64,000 nucleotides of DNA, from NCBI GenBank assembly GCA_030549775.1, contig CM060181.1, forward strand, positions 54,607,201 to 54,671,200, read 5' to 3'. Below the pieces are notes generated by a model. It had not been told where the DNA came from, did no database searches, and saw nothing but the letters and a program-made list of their open reading frames with translations. Each line of letters starts with the position of its first letter. Positions within the stretch are counted from its first letter, which is position 1. Source of the stretch: Tamarix chinensis (lineage: Eukaryota; Streptophyta; Magnoliopsida; Caryophyllales; Tamaricaceae). Made by a program: the position numbers and the translations under genes. Shown piece after piece: positions 1 to 11,396 of the stretch.

Positions 1-905
1 TAAGTCTCCTAGCTCAAAAATGTTTTCTTTTTTACCTTGTCTTCCTTCTTCCTATTCATATCGTTATCCTTTTTTATCCTAGCCCTTACTTGTTCATGTA
101 ATTTTTTGAATTTAATGGCCCTATATTTTTATTCTAAACGAGTTAGTGGTTCGATCAACAAAGGAATGAGATCAATAAGAATGGTCGGATTCACCCTATA
201 CACCACTTCAAAAAGTATGTAATTAATGGCATAAATGGTAGATAAATTGTATGCGAACTTTAAGTGGCTTAGTTTGGTGTCCCAATCTCTCAAAGATTTG
301 TGGACCAAAATCCTTAAAATCATTGTGATGGTGTGACTGGTTACTTCAGTTTGGCCAATGATTTATTGGTGATAGGTAGTACTAAAGAGAAGTTTATAAT
401 GAATAACCTCTAAAATGATTTTGAGAAATAGCTGAGCAACTTGGTTTCTTGATCGAAGACAATATTCTTTGGGATACCAAGCAATTAAACTATCTCCTTA
501 AAGAAAAGATTGACTTGTAAGAGACGTCATCCATCTTATAACATAAGATAAAATAAGCCATCCTAGAAAATTGATTGATAACCAGAATAATGGCATCATT
601 TTTCATTTATGTTTTAGGCAATGCCACAATGAAATCCTTGCTCACATAGTCCCAAGGATGGTGTGGAATAGGTAAAGCTGTGTAGAGTCCTTATTGGAAG
701 TGACTCTTAGACCTTTGGTAACTAGAGAACTTTGCTATAGGGGATGGTACATCTCCCATGATCCTAGGTCAATAAAAATGTTCCTAGAGTACATCACAAG
801 TATCATTAATGCCGAAATGCCCTACTAAGCCTACCACATGCACGTCACGAATTAATAGTTCCCCAATGGACCACTTTGGGATACACAACTTCTTGTTATT
901 GGAAA
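1..905 (-). pseudogene. Ty3/gypsy integrase remnant (element E)
   Basis: Minus-strand translation in shifting frames gives the integrase landmarks in order. A zinc-binding-type start (RDVHVVGLVGHFG) lies near 830-860. The core follows, with PWDYVSKDF and IVALPKT around 620-660 and FSRMAYFI after it. The KLSHLKFAYN stretch lies in the open piece 129-323. At the left edge is the C-terminal EQVRARI region that normally precedes a GDLVWVHLR-type motif. There are several in-frame stops. The integrase would have joined element cDNA to the host chromosome; this copy cannot. The call is firm at family level because both order and spacing fit. Confidence 0.8.
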
Positions 906-1210
906 GGAACTCATCATGTACTAGGTACAAACCCCGAGCCTTTTGTTGATCTTCCATGTAACTTGCAAATTCTTCATCCTTCTTGTGTATTTCTTTTAAT
1001 CACCTAAATCCTAGGACCCTTGCATCTAAAAATGATTGCATACGATATCTCCTAGAGAATGCATCCTCTACAACATTTGTTATGCAACTCTTATACTTAA
1101 CTACAAATGAAAAATATCACAAAGACTCTAACCACCTAGCATGTAAGGGGTTAAGTTTATGCTACCCATGTTTTATACTTCATGGACTCATGATGGGTAT
1201 GTAATACAAA

Positions 1211-1900
1211 TTATGATGGTCTAAGATAAAGTGACCAATGAGCTATAGCCCTAATAATGGCATAAAATTCTTTGTCATAGGTATTATAGTTAGATCCTGA
1301 ACCTTTAAGTTTCTCACTAAAGATGGCTATTGATTTTCCTTCTTGTACCAAGATGACACAAATGACCATTCCACTTACATCACACTCAATCTTGAACATC
1401 TTGTCAATGTTGGGAAAACACAATACTAGGGCCTCACTCAACATGCTTTCGATTAGCATCATAGCTTCTTGTGCAGATATCACCATTGGGATTCCCTTTT
1501 GTGATACTTTCTATTATGGGTGCTAAAAGTGTGGTAAATCCTTTTATGAACCTCCTATAAAAAGATCCAAGTCCATAACAAGATCTAATGTCAATAATGG
1601 ATCTGGGTATAGGTAACGTTCTTATTGTCTCCACCTTTGACCCATATATAAAGATTTAATTTCCAAATACAACAATACCTAAAAATATGACTTTTGGCAC
1701 AAATAAATCACATTTTTTTTAGTTTACCATATGACTTGTTGTTCTTAAGATCTTAAAATACAAGTATCAAGTGCCTTACATGATCATCGTGATTAGAAGA
1801 GTATACTAGAATATCATTAAATTACACAACTACAAATTTAGAGTTGAAGGGTTGAATTACTTCTTCTATGAGCCTCATAAAGGTGCTTGGTCTTGAAATT
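1211..1900 (-). pseudogene. Ty3/gypsy reverse transcriptase C-terminus and RNase H remnant (element E)
   Basis: On the minus strand, from about 1900 downwards, the translation reads APSTFMRL, then FVVV-stop-FNDILVYS. This is the RT catalytic box (usually YFDDILVYS) with a stop in place of tyrosine and D changed to N. The YRRF...GFTTLLAPI connection region follows in the open piece 1434-1634. RNase H is in the open piece 1211-1486, with the first catalytic Asp in ECDVSG, then FSEKLKG and YDKEFYAIIRA. The loss of an aspartate in the RT box would inactivate polymerase even without the stops. Sequence upstream of this part of RT has been deleted. Confidence 0.82.
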
Positions 1901-1933
1901 TGTGTATGCATTCGTTCATAACTCTCCAAATTT

Positions 1934-2716
1934 TTAACTCCTCTTCTCCCTTTTATGCTTCTCAATGTTGATAGCTAAATAGAAAAACTTATCTAAGTTG
2001 TAATACTTATAGAGTTCCATCTTTCTAGCAATATCACTACTTAAACCACCTAAGAATCGAGACATTGTGCTCTTAACCTCCTCTAATCCAAGCCTTATGA
2101 TGATCCTATCAAACTCCTGGATATAATATTCCACACTAAAGGTACCTTACCTTAGGGAAGACATTTTTTTTATTAGTCTTGAGTACAAAATGATGGCAGA
2201 AACCTCTACTTAATCAACATTTTCATTTCCTCCTAACTTCTCACTTTAGAATTGCCCTTACTCCCTCTATGATGCACTAAATTTTCTCTAAATTTTCTCA
2301 TCATAATTAAGCATACCCTTTCACCTTGGGGATAACAACCTTAAAGGACTTCTCATCATCTAAATACCTAGCTTCAAAAGTTCTATTACACCTCAACTCC
2401 CATTCTAAAAACTTCTCTACATTATAGAATCCGTTAAATGCAGATCTACAACTTGATATCATTAAAGGGATCCCACCTAACTAACCTCCTCCTTTTATGG
2501 TAACATAGGGGAATTGCTAGAATATGAGCTCAAATTGGTGGAATCATCTTCTACACCATTAACCATTCTCCTTATTGAGGGAGTGGACTCCTTTGATCTA
2601 GGAATATTGGAATTTGGTAACAAAAATTCTAAAATGCCAAACACCCTCCTCATATCCTTTTGTAAAGCCTTGATGGCCCTATATTTTCCTAGGTTATGGG
2701 CTTCTTCAAGACTCAA
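1934..2716 (-). pseudogene. Ty3/gypsy gag remnant (element E)
   Basis: Two open minus-strand pieces are recognisable. One at 2495-2716 holds the N-terminal leader region, with a MSLEEAHNLGKY start that could be part of gag. One at 1934-2134 contains YIQEFDRIIIRLGLEE, FLGGLSSDIARKMEL and LAINIEKHKRE, which match the C-terminal half of the retrotransposon gag domain (pattern EY..EFE.L..R, RFLGGL...IA..VEL, LA.KVE). No zinc knuckle is visible because the sequence jumps to reverse transcriptase right after 1934. Stops separate the pieces. Confidence 0.7.
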
Positions 2717-2907
2717 ACCTTTGAAAATAGGTATACTTTACAAGCTAGTTGAGATATAACTAGACAAGAAGAGAAAAAAAAAAGCAAGGTCGCTAGAATT
2801 GAGTATAGGAGGTAGAAATGGTAAACAAAATTGTGTAGACTCAAAAGGATGGAGGTTTAAATGAAGGTGCTGACAGAATTATGATGACCCAAAGTTACCA
2901 ATCTTGA

Positions 2908-2919
2908 GCTTTGATACCA
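2908..2919 (-). other. Primer-binding site of element E (tRNA-iMet type)
   Basis: The minus strand reads TGGTATCAAAGC. This differs by one base from TGGTATCAGAGC, the complement of the 3' end of plant initiator tRNA-Met. The next bases outward (TGATGCAT at 2923) look like an LTR edge, which places the 5' LTR of element E to the right. Confidence 0.75.
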
Positions 2920-2922
2920 ATT

Positions 2923-3280
2923 TGATGCATAATGGTAAACATATTAGATTAATCCAAGTGTTAGTGATGGAATTGGGTAGATTCCAACAAAATAGAAAAT
3001 TTAGAAAAGAGGTAAAGAAGATGAAATGTAAACTTAAAATTGAAATACCTTCAAGATAAATCACTTACACTAACCAAATAAGGTATCAAATCTTAGCTTA
3101 AATGGTGTAACACTTTGAAAGAACTTCTATGACTAACTCTTAGCTTATATGATTATGTTGTGTTAACAACAAATAGGAAATTTTTTTTCCAAAAGTTATC
3201 TCCCTCCTTTCATCCATTTCACTTCTATATAGACTATATTTAGGCCTTTAGTGATTTACACAATACATTTAACTTGTATT
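2923..3280 (-). mobile_element. Probable 5' LTR of element E (outer limit uncertain)
   Basis: The LTR should start at 2923 (TGATGC on the plus strand, so it ends ...GCATCA on the element strand), directly next to the primer-binding site. No second copy is in the window, so the outer limit cannot be fixed. It must lie before the gag of element A near 3480, and perhaps before the hairpin repeats at 3283. No genes are seen here. Confidence 0.4.
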
Positions 3281-3282
3281 GA

Positions 3283-3472
3283 GTAGATTTTGTCACAGTA
3301 ATACTAGCTAATTATGGTTGAGAGTCACTACATTCAACTATTTCTGAATGTCTAAACCATAATTAGCTTGTATTAGTGTGACAAAATCTACATGGCAAAT
3401 GAATAGCTAAACCAATACTCTCAGGTTAGACATTAGCTTGTATATTATCACACTAATACAAGCTAATCAATA
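3283..3472. repeat. Two adjoining hairpins sharing one arm sequence (MITE-like)
   Basis: The arm at 3283-3320 and the arm at 3354-3391 are inverted copies of about 37 bases with two internal mismatches. The roughly 33-base loop holds a smaller CATTCA/TGAATG hairpin. A third, partly overlapping version of the arm makes another hairpin at about 3431-3467 (ATTAGCTTGTAT against ACTAATACAAGCTAAT). This could be a small foldback transposon or the end of a MITE. No target duplication was identified. Confidence 0.65.
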
Positions 3473-3479
3473 GCTCTAG

Positions 3480-4440
3480 AGTATTGGATTCGAGAGTTTG
3501 AATAAAATATTTGAAGCTTTAGAGTGTCAACCTGAGAAGAAGGTGAAGGTAGCTACATACTTCCTGAAGGGTCATGCTGATGAATGGTGGTATAGTTAGT
3601 AGGTACCAATGCACGCATTGAGACTTGGGAGCACATGCTATAGAAGATGAGAGCCTGTTTTTTTAGACCAATGTCAGGATGGGATTGTATGATAGATTCA
3701 TGGCACTTCGCTAGGGTTCTTCTACAGTTGAGTAGTATTACCTAGAGTTCACTGACTTGATCTATTTCATACCTGATGTAGGGGTAGATGAGGAGATGAA
3801 GATACATTGATTTGAGATGAGTTTGAACACTCACATCCAGTAGTTACTCTCAATCTCTTCTTTCCCCACCCTCTTTGACATGTTTGAGAAGATGACCAAG
3901 ATTGCAAAGGCTGTTCAGATCAGGGTTAGTGAGGCCCCAGGGAATAAAAGCAAGCGAGAGATTCTAGACAATAATCGTAGGATTCAACCTTGGATAGGAG
4001 GTCAGACTAGTCAGCACCAGGGTAGTTTGGTTGGCTTCCATAGTGGAGGAGGCAAGGGTAGAGCAGATAATACCACTACAAGTGTTGCGAACGAAACCAC
4101 TTAGAGAGAACTTGTGAGGGATAGCTAGTCCAGTGTTTTAATTGTGGAAAGCATGGTAATAGTAATTTTGAGTGTTTCTAAGCACCTTATGATGGATTTT
4201 AGAGGATGCAGGTGCAGCCATCAGGACCAGTCACCTCCCAGTAGAAAATCGCATAAAGGATTCCACCGCTAGAACAACGGGCCCCACAACCAGCAGGCAG
4301 CGCACAAAGTAGAGACAGTAAGAGTAAGGCTCCAAGCTATCGACTATTGCCCCAAGTTAGCGGTATGGGTCAGGGATCTAGCACTAGGAATGCCAAGAGA
4401 GATCCTGTGTTTGGGGCAATGCATCTTATTAGTCAATTAG
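3480..4440 (+). pseudogene. Gag remnant of element A
   Basis: The plus strand encodes, with stops and frameshifts, the retrotransposon gag domain: KIFEALECQPEKKVKVATYF, then LKGHADEWW at about 3565-3595. This is the pattern I.EALECPE..KV..A.FFL.G.AD.WW typical of Ty3/gypsy gag. A zinc knuckle follows near 4133 (CFNCGKHGNSNFEC, the CX2CX4HX4C spacing with the histidine position changed to N). The longest open piece is 3880-4104. The nucleocapsid function is lost. Confidence 0.75.
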
Positions 4441-4889
4441 AGGTAGATGATTAGGCTAAGGGTCTAGAAAACCTACCTCCCAGTATTTAAACCATTATTG
4501 CTTTAACTACTTGAACTAATTAACCCTATGTGTTATATGTTGTATTGTTTTGAGATGATTATGATAGGATAGTTCTATGAGGATAGAGACACTCGTATGC
4601 TATGTGGGTCTTATGTGCTTGATATGTGTTGTGCAGACAGACTTTGAGGACGAAGTCATTTTTAATGGGGTAGTAATGTAATATCCCAAATTTTTGCTAA
4701 CCTAATACCGCATAAATTATATCTTAATCTAATTTTAATCCTACGAGATATGTTATTTTTGCTTTAACCTAACTTCTTAATCCCAAAACTTTAATCAAAT
4801 CTACAACCTTAACTTGGATAAATCGTAACTCATTAACCAAAATCAAAACCTACAAAAATTTCCACTATCCTAATTATTTATAGTTAATC

Positions 4890-5600
4890 TAAAAATATGC
4901 TATTTTATCTCCTTTTCTTTTCTTTCTTTCATCTCTATCTCCCGTCAATGTTAGCCACAAAGTGTTTTTTTGTTGCAACTTGCCCTCCACTTGGACTATC
5001 TCCTATCTTGTCCTCTGTATTCTTCCATCAACCATCAACCTTCCTTCATTTTATTTCTTCTTCTTCTCCTTTTGCTCCCTTATCCCTACACATGCCACAC
5101 ACAACCATCACCTCCCTTGCCATTCTTGTTCTTGTTTCTCTTACTCTTACCTAACCTATACTCATAACCATTACAATCACCTGTATTTTTTCATCACAAC
5201 ACTCAACCATCACCTCCCCCGTCACCCTAGAGATCTGCACCATAACCCCACAACCTTCACATGCCTCCCCCCTTTATTTTCTTTTTCCCAATTCACACCA
5301 GACATGCACGCACAAATGAACACATATATATATTACTCTCCTTCTTTTCTATTTATTTGGCCTCATCTCTATCCCTTCCATGTCAAAAATCCATTGTCGA
5401 GCTCCCTTTTCCTTCTTATTTCTTCCATCTCTCTTTTCTTCTTCTTCTTCCTTTCTCTTTCCCTGTTTTTTGCATGGCCACCACTTGCCTCCCATTGGCC
5501 TATGGACCAACCAACAAGGTTACCCCAACCTTTCCCCTCGTCGTCACCAACCATCACTGTTGACCACTACCTTTTTTTTCCTTTTTTTCCTTCATTCGTT
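4890..5600 (+). repeat. Pyrimidine-rich block in LTR A
   Basis: About 700 bases are almost entirely C and T on the plus strand, with long TTCTTC and CTC runs. Equivalent blocks sit at the same relative place in the LTRs at 16946, 22140, 40740-41660 and 56405-57600. Overlapping open frames here encode Pro/Ser/Phe-rich nonsense and are not supported as genes. Confidence 0.8.
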
Positions 5601-5635
5601 GCAGTTTTGTAGAGTGCACGGCCTGTGTACTGACT

Positions 5636-5920
5636 GCTGCACGGTTGTGCAATACTTAAAATCTCTTGATGCACAGCTGTGTAACCTTTACACCACCTGG
5701 TCGTGCTTCTTTTTTACTCTCGATCTATTGTACACCACTACAACACAACAATGCAACTTTTGAACTGCCTGGCTATGCGTCATATTTTCTCTCAGCCTGG
5801 TGCTACACAGCCGTGCAACTTTTGCACTACTTGGTCGTGCGTCATATTTTCTCTAGACCTAAAGGTTGCACCATCTACTGTACAGCCGTGCAACTTCTCA
5901 TTTTTGGCCATGCACCCCTA
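5636..5920 (+). repeat. Imperfect tandem repeat with GTGCAA motif in LTR A
   Basis: Several imperfect copies of a unit of roughly 60-80 bases carry ACAGCCGTGCAACTT, TGGTCGTGC and CATATTTTCTCTC. Examples are at 5790-5850 and 5870-5920, with weaker copies near 5636 and 5668. It is confined to this LTR in the window. Confidence 0.55.
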
Positions 5921-8186
5921 TTTTTACCCCCAAAACTTATCCAAACACCACCAAACTTTCACCATAGCTCCACCATACATTCCTCCACACTTCACGCAAC
6001 CCAAACATGCCAATTACTTTGGTTAATTCTCTAACCTCTTTTCCATTTAATGTTATTTAATTTTGGAATATTTTTGGTGTTATGTTCTATGCTAATATGT
6101 GTGTTGGTTGTGTTGATGTAAGTAGTTTGAAGAAATTGAGTGGAGACTAATTGGGTGAATCTTGATTATTCCTTTTGCTTGGATAAGAGGTAAACCGTAC
6201 CCTTCTACTAAGATGTGAGTTCATGTGGTAACGCACAAAGTTTGTTTGTGCTTAGGGTATTATTTATGCCCCAATTTTAGAGGAATATATTTATGTATTT
6301 TACTTTAGAATTTTTAGAATGAAAATGCAAGTGTTTTGATTAGGTGTGAATGTAAATGGCATAATACTAAATATTTAGCATATTTCTGATGTATTAATTG
6401 ATCGATAATATATGCATATATGTTTTGTTGAATAAATTACTTATGTATGCCTAGGGCTTGTTAGAGTTTGAAACCCTACAACCTTATAATGTAATTTACC
6501 ATGATAATTGTACTAATATTATATTTTCATAGTAAATAGGGTTGAATTAAATAGTATAAAGCATGCACACATGATTAGGGTTAGTATATAATAAATGTTA
6601 ATTGCATGTTCTAGAGTTGAGGTGTTTCCTTACCTACACTATGATATTAATTACCCTGTTGAATGACATAATATGCTATAGGTTTATATGTATGTGTTAT
6701 ATGGAATATATTTCACCCTAGAAATGTATGATTTAGGCTATAAATGTAATTTACTAAAGGCATGAAAAGTGGATAATATAGTTAATCACTAAGACGTTAA
6801 AATTATTCACATGCTACTATATGATGAATAATTATCCTTTACCATTTTCATGTCAAATGGCTTGTAATAATGTTGCTTGATATGAAATTGGATAAAATGG
6901 TAAAATTAGGGGTTTGTGTGCATTTTGGTCACTTCAAATTAATACACCTTTTCCGAATAACTGGATATGACCTTAGGGCTTACCTTGAATAAGTATAAAT
7001 AAAGGGAAATGGTTAAGTATAAAAAGAAAATTTCTATGCAATATGTGATATTTGTGTTCACCCTATAAAATATTAATACGTAAAGTAGAAGACCTCAAGT
7101 TTGGGAATGGTTTCTCTCTACGAGTAGTTACCCTAGAGACGAGGTAGGACTCCTCAATTTATTTGGTTTTCTAGTGTGTCGGCCATGCCCTAGTAAGGCC
7201 CTAGTCTACTCTATAGGTGACCTACGAACCCTAGAGGGAGTATCGATACTTAAGGATTAGGTGACCTAGGTGTGGAGGGTATTGTGTTGCCTTGTGCACC
7301 AATATGACCAGAGTGTTGTTATGCCTCTAGGTTTGATGGTTAAAGGGTATTGTATTGCCTTGTGCGTTGGTATGACCGATATACTTGTATATCTTTGGGT
7401 TATTATTGTACCCCCATCGAATAACTAAAATTTGGAATAATTATTGTGTGAAGATTTTAATGGGGTTGTTCTGGATTTAATGTTTTTGATAGCTATTGTT
7501 TTGTGCTACATGTTTTGATATAAGGTTTAGTAGTTGTCTTTGTACCCTACTTTGGTGTCGGGAATTTATATGAATGGTTGTGTCGGTAGTTGCCTTAATG
7601 CCCTACTTTGGTATTTGTGTTTCTTTTAACTATATTAGTTGTACCCATTTTATGATCACACGCTTCCTTGATATACCTACGTAATGTTCTTTTAGTGCCT
7701 CATGTGGCCTTACATGTTGGTGTTAGTGTAATGGTTTTCTCAGTATCATAGTACTGATGGGTTCTGTTTCTTGATACCCTTCCTCTTCAATGGACAGTGA
7801 TGACCTTTCAAGAGTACGTTAAGGGTTCAACTTCATGGCTTCCGGTAGAGGGTTGAGAGTTAGTACTATTCGATGTTAGGTCTGGCATCTTTTGATCTGG
7901 ATATTTTATGGACTCTTCTATCCCTTATTATTTCTCCTTGTGTTATATTACAACTATTTTCTTGATCTTTTAATATTTATCAGGACAATATAATTTGTAA
8001 TGAAATTGCTATCTTGCCTTTGTTATAAATGTTATTCATGTAAAGTAACTTTTTAGCCTTAACACTTATTATAAGGACGGTAGAGGATGCCAGACTTATA
8101 CTAAATGTGGCAATAACACCTATTATTTTTGTAATTAATGCTTCCGTAAAATGAAATTTTTATGTAGTAAATTACGGGGTGTTACA

Positions 8187-8976
8187 AAGAATACCATGAT
8201 CATAAGCACTAAGAAAAGAACTATCACAAACATAAGGATCCCAAGCTACCTAAAATCTACCAAAATGGTAATGGTTATAGATGTTAATAATTTACTAATT
8301 AGGAATCACTCTATGAAACACCCTTATGCAGATGCATCCATGGATTCTTAAGAGGACAAAGATTTGGCATACTTGATTATGGTGCCATTCACATTATTTG
8401 TCTCTGATAATAAGGTTTATTACCTTACTAATGGGTTCACTTTGAATAATTCTTGTAGGTATGTAATATATTTACAAGGAAGAGATTAATTCATTTCAAG
8501 ATCTCAACATACTTAATATTTAATGTGCTACAAGTTATTACAAGTCAAATGATGCTATTATGTATGGAAGTTAAACTTACAAGTTAAGGTGGCCTAGTTA
8601 TCATTTTCTGTTAATTAGGACTCTTGTTAGTTTTTTTCATATAATACTTATCTATGTTTGTTTTGTAGTAATTTTTGTTTGATTCATGTATTATATAGGT
8701 TAATATTTGATTGTTACAACAAGTTAGAATTACTTAGTATGCTTGTTAGACATGTCTATGCATGTTATATGCTCGAAATAAGTTATAACAAGTATAAAGG
8801 AACGACTATCTTAGTGTGCTAATTAGCATTAGTTGTGACAATCCCTTGTTGCTACCTATTTAAGCATATGGTCGACGCCCCTTTATTGAAACAATGATCA
8901 TTTTTGAAAGTATAGCAAAAGTGAATTACTTGGTTATCTCTCCTTATGAGTGATTGTTACTAGCTAAGATTACCTT
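8187..8976. other. No recognisable gene; unassigned sequence
   Basis: This stretch lies between LTR A and the duplicated L1 segment. A 66-codon open frame at 8151-8351 begins inside the LTR and has no recognisable domain. I see no RNA gene or repeat structure here. Confidence 0.4.
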
Positions 8977-8989
8977 GTGCGTTCTTATC

Positions 8990-9740
8990 TAGGAACCTTT
9001 GAATGTGTTTTATGTAAAACATTCAAAGTTAGCTTTCTTTTTGGGTTCTTCCTTGAATATTGCTTGAAGATTCCTAACCTTCCTTCCAATATTAACCCAC
9101 CGAAAAAACACAGCACCTCAAACCCATTAGATTCTTTAACTCTCATAGAACATTCACATCACACCCCATGTTTATTATGCTTCGTGAATCCACTTTTTAG
9201 CAAACCAATTAAAGCTACAACACTACTTCTACAAAACCGCATTACCTCTTTATGTTTTGAGGCCTTATTCAAACACCTAACAATCTAAGAACTAAGCATG
9301 TCCACTTGGGTCAAAGGAAAGGTTAACACTTACTACCTTTAACTTCTCCACTACCCTTGACCCATTGCAACATCCTTCAAATCTTTAAAAGATACTTAAC
9401 TCCATATTAATCGCCTATCATCTTGGTCGCCCAAGACATGAAAAGGTCATATATCATGCAAAGAGACTGATACTTCCCCCATTATAGTTGAAGATTCCCT
9501 TAGTACTTGCTTTGTATTGAACCATGGCCCACTACTCTCATGATGACTCTTGTCCTGCACACTACCATACAGTCAATCATGTAGAGAAGTGGGTGCTTCC
9601 CCTAATGGAGAAGCAATAAACACTGATCTTGCTCGATCATCACTTTGGGGATAAACTTGGCCCTCTGACAAACCATCAAACTGATTTGCAATCACAACCA
9701 AATTTGTAATGTCATTATTCCCTTCAAATGCCATAAACAT
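8990..9740 (-). pseudogene. L1-type LINE ORF2 fragment, copy I (endonuclease start)
   Basis: On the minus strand a conceptual start near 9733 gives MAFEGNNDITNLVVIANQFD, then a broken frame. Further on (about 9295-9180) comes IVRCLNKASKHKEVMRFC and VALIGLL, followed by KHNKH. This matches the beginning of the plant L1 endonuclease domain (W.VRGLN...K..EV......ALIGLLET.V). Stops occur before and after it. Here the catalytic glutamate of the LLET motif is altered (LLKS); copy II keeps LLET. No reverse transcriptase is present. Confidence 0.65.
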
Positions 9741-10325
9741 TCCATTTTGATTATCACCTACATTTAAAAAAGAATTTTAATTGTGAATAAAATCAAAGTA
9801 TTATAATGACATTTATTTATGAATGAAGGTAGTAAAAAATCATGTACTTAATTTTTTTTTTTTTTGTATTTAAGGAAAGAATGAATCATTACAACTTTTG
9901 AAATTTGACCTAATGACTTGCTGCATAAAAGTAATGACTTGATACGATTGGAACCTTATGCTTGGGTGCAAAATCATGCACTTATGTAGACAATGTCAGA
10001 AGAAAAATAAACAATTAATGCACTCATCGTGCGTTATTTGTTTTCCCCGAAAAGGAACCAAAAAGGATGAATACATATTCAACTAGCTCATTCTCCAAAG
10101 GATAAAAGGAATATGAACAAATTGTGAGTTGTAAGAATCTTTCGGATGAATGAATATTTCCCTTTTAACAAGAAAGAACAAGAGTTGATGTCATTATACA
10201 TCTCCCATTAATTATGCTGATTTTTTAACATTCAAATATATGATGGTGTAATTTTGTTAATAAGTTAGATAATATAGTCTCGAATTCAGAGTACCAAAGG
10301 TCGCCAACTAAGAAACTTTTTATTA
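9180..10325. repeat. Direct tandem duplication, copy I (upstream of MADS gene)
   Basis: Copy I aligns by eye with copy II (10340-11265) over most of its length. Shared landmarks in order are CAACTAAAGCTAC-type starts, CATTGCAACAT, AGTTGAAGATTCCCTT, CACAACCAAAT, GTATTTAAGG, TAGCTCATTCTCCAAAGGA, GAGTTGTAAGAATC and GCCAACTAAGAAACTT. Copy I has about 160 extra bases (near 9522-9680) absent from copy II, as well as small insertions. Divergence is clear, so the duplication is not recent. Confidence 0.8.
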
Positions 10326-10329
10326 TGTT

Positions 10330-10750
10330 GCTTGACTTTGGTTTCTAACAAGCCAACTAAAGCTACACCACTATTGCTACAAAACCATATTACCACTTTA
10401 TGCTTTGAGGCCTTATTTACAACCCTAACATTCCAATAACTAAGCATGCCCACTTAGGTCAAAGGAAAGGCTAACACGTCTTGCCTTTAAATTCTCCATT
10501 AGCCCTAAACCATTGCAACATCTTTTAGATCTTTGAAAAATATTTGACTCCTTGTTAATTGCCTATCACCTTCGTTGCTCAAGACATGTATATGTCCTAT
10601 ACCATGTAAAAAGGAGGACACTTCCCTTGATGTAGTTGAAGATTCCCTTGGTATTTTCTTCGAGTTGATTCGTAGCCTCAAACAAATAGTCAAACTGATT
10701 TGCTATCACAACCAAATTAGTAAAAGTCATTATTCCCTTCAAATGCCATA
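10330..10750 (-). pseudogene. L1-type LINE ORF2 fragment, copy II
   Basis: This is the minus-strand fragment of the same LINE as in copy I. A conceptual start near 10745 reads MAFEGNNDFTNLVVIANQFD. After stops and a frameshift comes YWNVRVVNKASKHK, then VALVGLLETKVKQHN at about 10340-10385. The SWNVRGLN-like box and the LLETK glutamate are recognisable hallmarks of the L1 endonuclease (EEP) domain. Only the N-terminal part of ORF2 exists. Confidence 0.7.
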
Positions 10751-11265
10751 GCCTTTCCTTTTTTTTTATTATCCCATACCCGTAAAAGGAATTTAATTTT
10801 TGAATAAAATCAAAGTATTATAACAATGTTTATTTATGAACAGAGGTAGTACAAAATCGTTTACTTAAATTATTATTATTATTTTTTGTATTTAAGGGGA
10901 AGGGAAGGCCCGTTACAATTGTTGGAATTAGACCCTCTAACTTACTGCATAAAGCCACGACTTGGTAGGATTGGAACATTATGCTTTGGTACAAAATCAT
11001 GTACTTACGTAGACAAAGTAGCTCATTCTCCAAAGGACAAAAAGAATATGAACAAATTTTGAGTTGTAAGAATCATCCGGATGAATGAGTAGTTCCCTTT
11101 TACCAAGAAAGAACTAGAATTGATGTCATAATACATCTCCCATTAAATATGAGGAACTGTTAACCTTCAAATCTGTGATAGAGAAATTTTGTTAATAAGT
11201 GAGATAATTAAGCCCCGAATTCAAGGTACCAAAGGTTGCCAACTAAGAAACTTATTGCCATGAAA
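10340..11265. repeat. Direct tandem duplication, copy II (abuts MADS promoter)
   Basis: This is the second copy of the segment at 9180-10325. Its right end (CCAACTAAGAAACTT, near 11245-11260) lies about 30 bases before the TATA box of the MADS gene. The duplicated unit therefore forms the proximal upstream region of that gene. Confidence 0.8.
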
Positions 11266-11290
11266 GTCAAACCCAAACACCTTATATGCC

Positions 11291-11298
11291 TATAAATA
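11291..11298 (+). promoter_or_regulatory. TATA box of the MADS-box gene
   Basis: TATAAATA lies 99 bases before the ATG, a usual plant spacing if transcription starts about 30 bases further on (near 11325). It sits just after the end of the tandemly duplicated segment. No other TATA-like site this good is in the 100 bases before the gene. Confidence 0.65.
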
Positions 11299-11396
11299 CA
11301 GCCCTCTAGAGCTCCCCAGCTCCACCATCACAAATTGTTAAACACGAACCATCACACCGTAGCTACTTTCTCTGCGAGTTAATCGAGCGGTCCAAA

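Larger units (their letters stand above)
1..2922 (-). mobile_element. Degenerate Ty3/gypsy retrotransposon (element E), internal region, cut by left window edge
   Basis: Read on the minus strand from 2922 downwards, the order is primer-binding site, gag, C-terminal part of reverse transcriptase, RNase H, integrase, which is the Ty3/gypsy order. The protease and the front of the reverse transcriptase are missing: gag (to about 1934) is followed at about 1900 by RT sequence that starts just before the catalytic box. Many stops and frameshifts make it non-coding. The element continues beyond base 1, so its 3' LTR is outside the window. RNase H wording such as FSEKL and YDKEFYA suggests a chromovirus-like lineage, but I did not assign one. 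Confidence 0.85.
3480..8186 (+). mobile_element. Gag-only Ty3/gypsy element A (TR-GAG-like), 5' truncated
   Basis: Only three parts remain: a gag region (about 3480-4440), a short spacer with a purine-rich tract just before 4677, and one long LTR (4677-8186). No protease, RT, RNase H or integrase sequence lies between gag and LTR. That is the layout of non-autonomous TR-GAG elements, which depend on enzymes of a related full element. The 5' LTR and the start of the internal region are missing; the break is at or next to the hairpins ending at 3472. The LTR sequence is related to the solo LTR at 40502-43266. Confidence 0.75.
4677..8186 (+). mobile_element. 3' LTR of element A (3,510 bp)
   Basis: It starts TGTAATATCCC right after a purine-rich tract (AATGGGGTAGTAA) and ends ...ACGGGGTGTTACA. 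The ends are TG...CA with short inverted similarity (TGTAA.A.CCC / GGGGTGTTACA). The start matches the solo LTR at 40502 over more than 100 bases, including AAATTTTTGCTAACCTAAT, and the ends match as well. The LTR has a pyrimidine-rich block at about 4890-5600, a tandem repeat at 5636-5920, and an AT-rich remainder. The long C+T-rich reading frames in it are composition artefacts, not genes. The base after the LTR begins AAGAA; the matching target duplication is lost with the 5' end. Confidence 0.8.

Noticed and set aside
4962..5612. 216-codon plus-strand open frame with overlapping frames
   Set aside because: It lies in the pyrimidine-rich block of LTR A. All three frames are open because C+T-rich sequence rarely makes stop codons. 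Composition is Phe/Ser/Pro/Leu-rich, with no domain.
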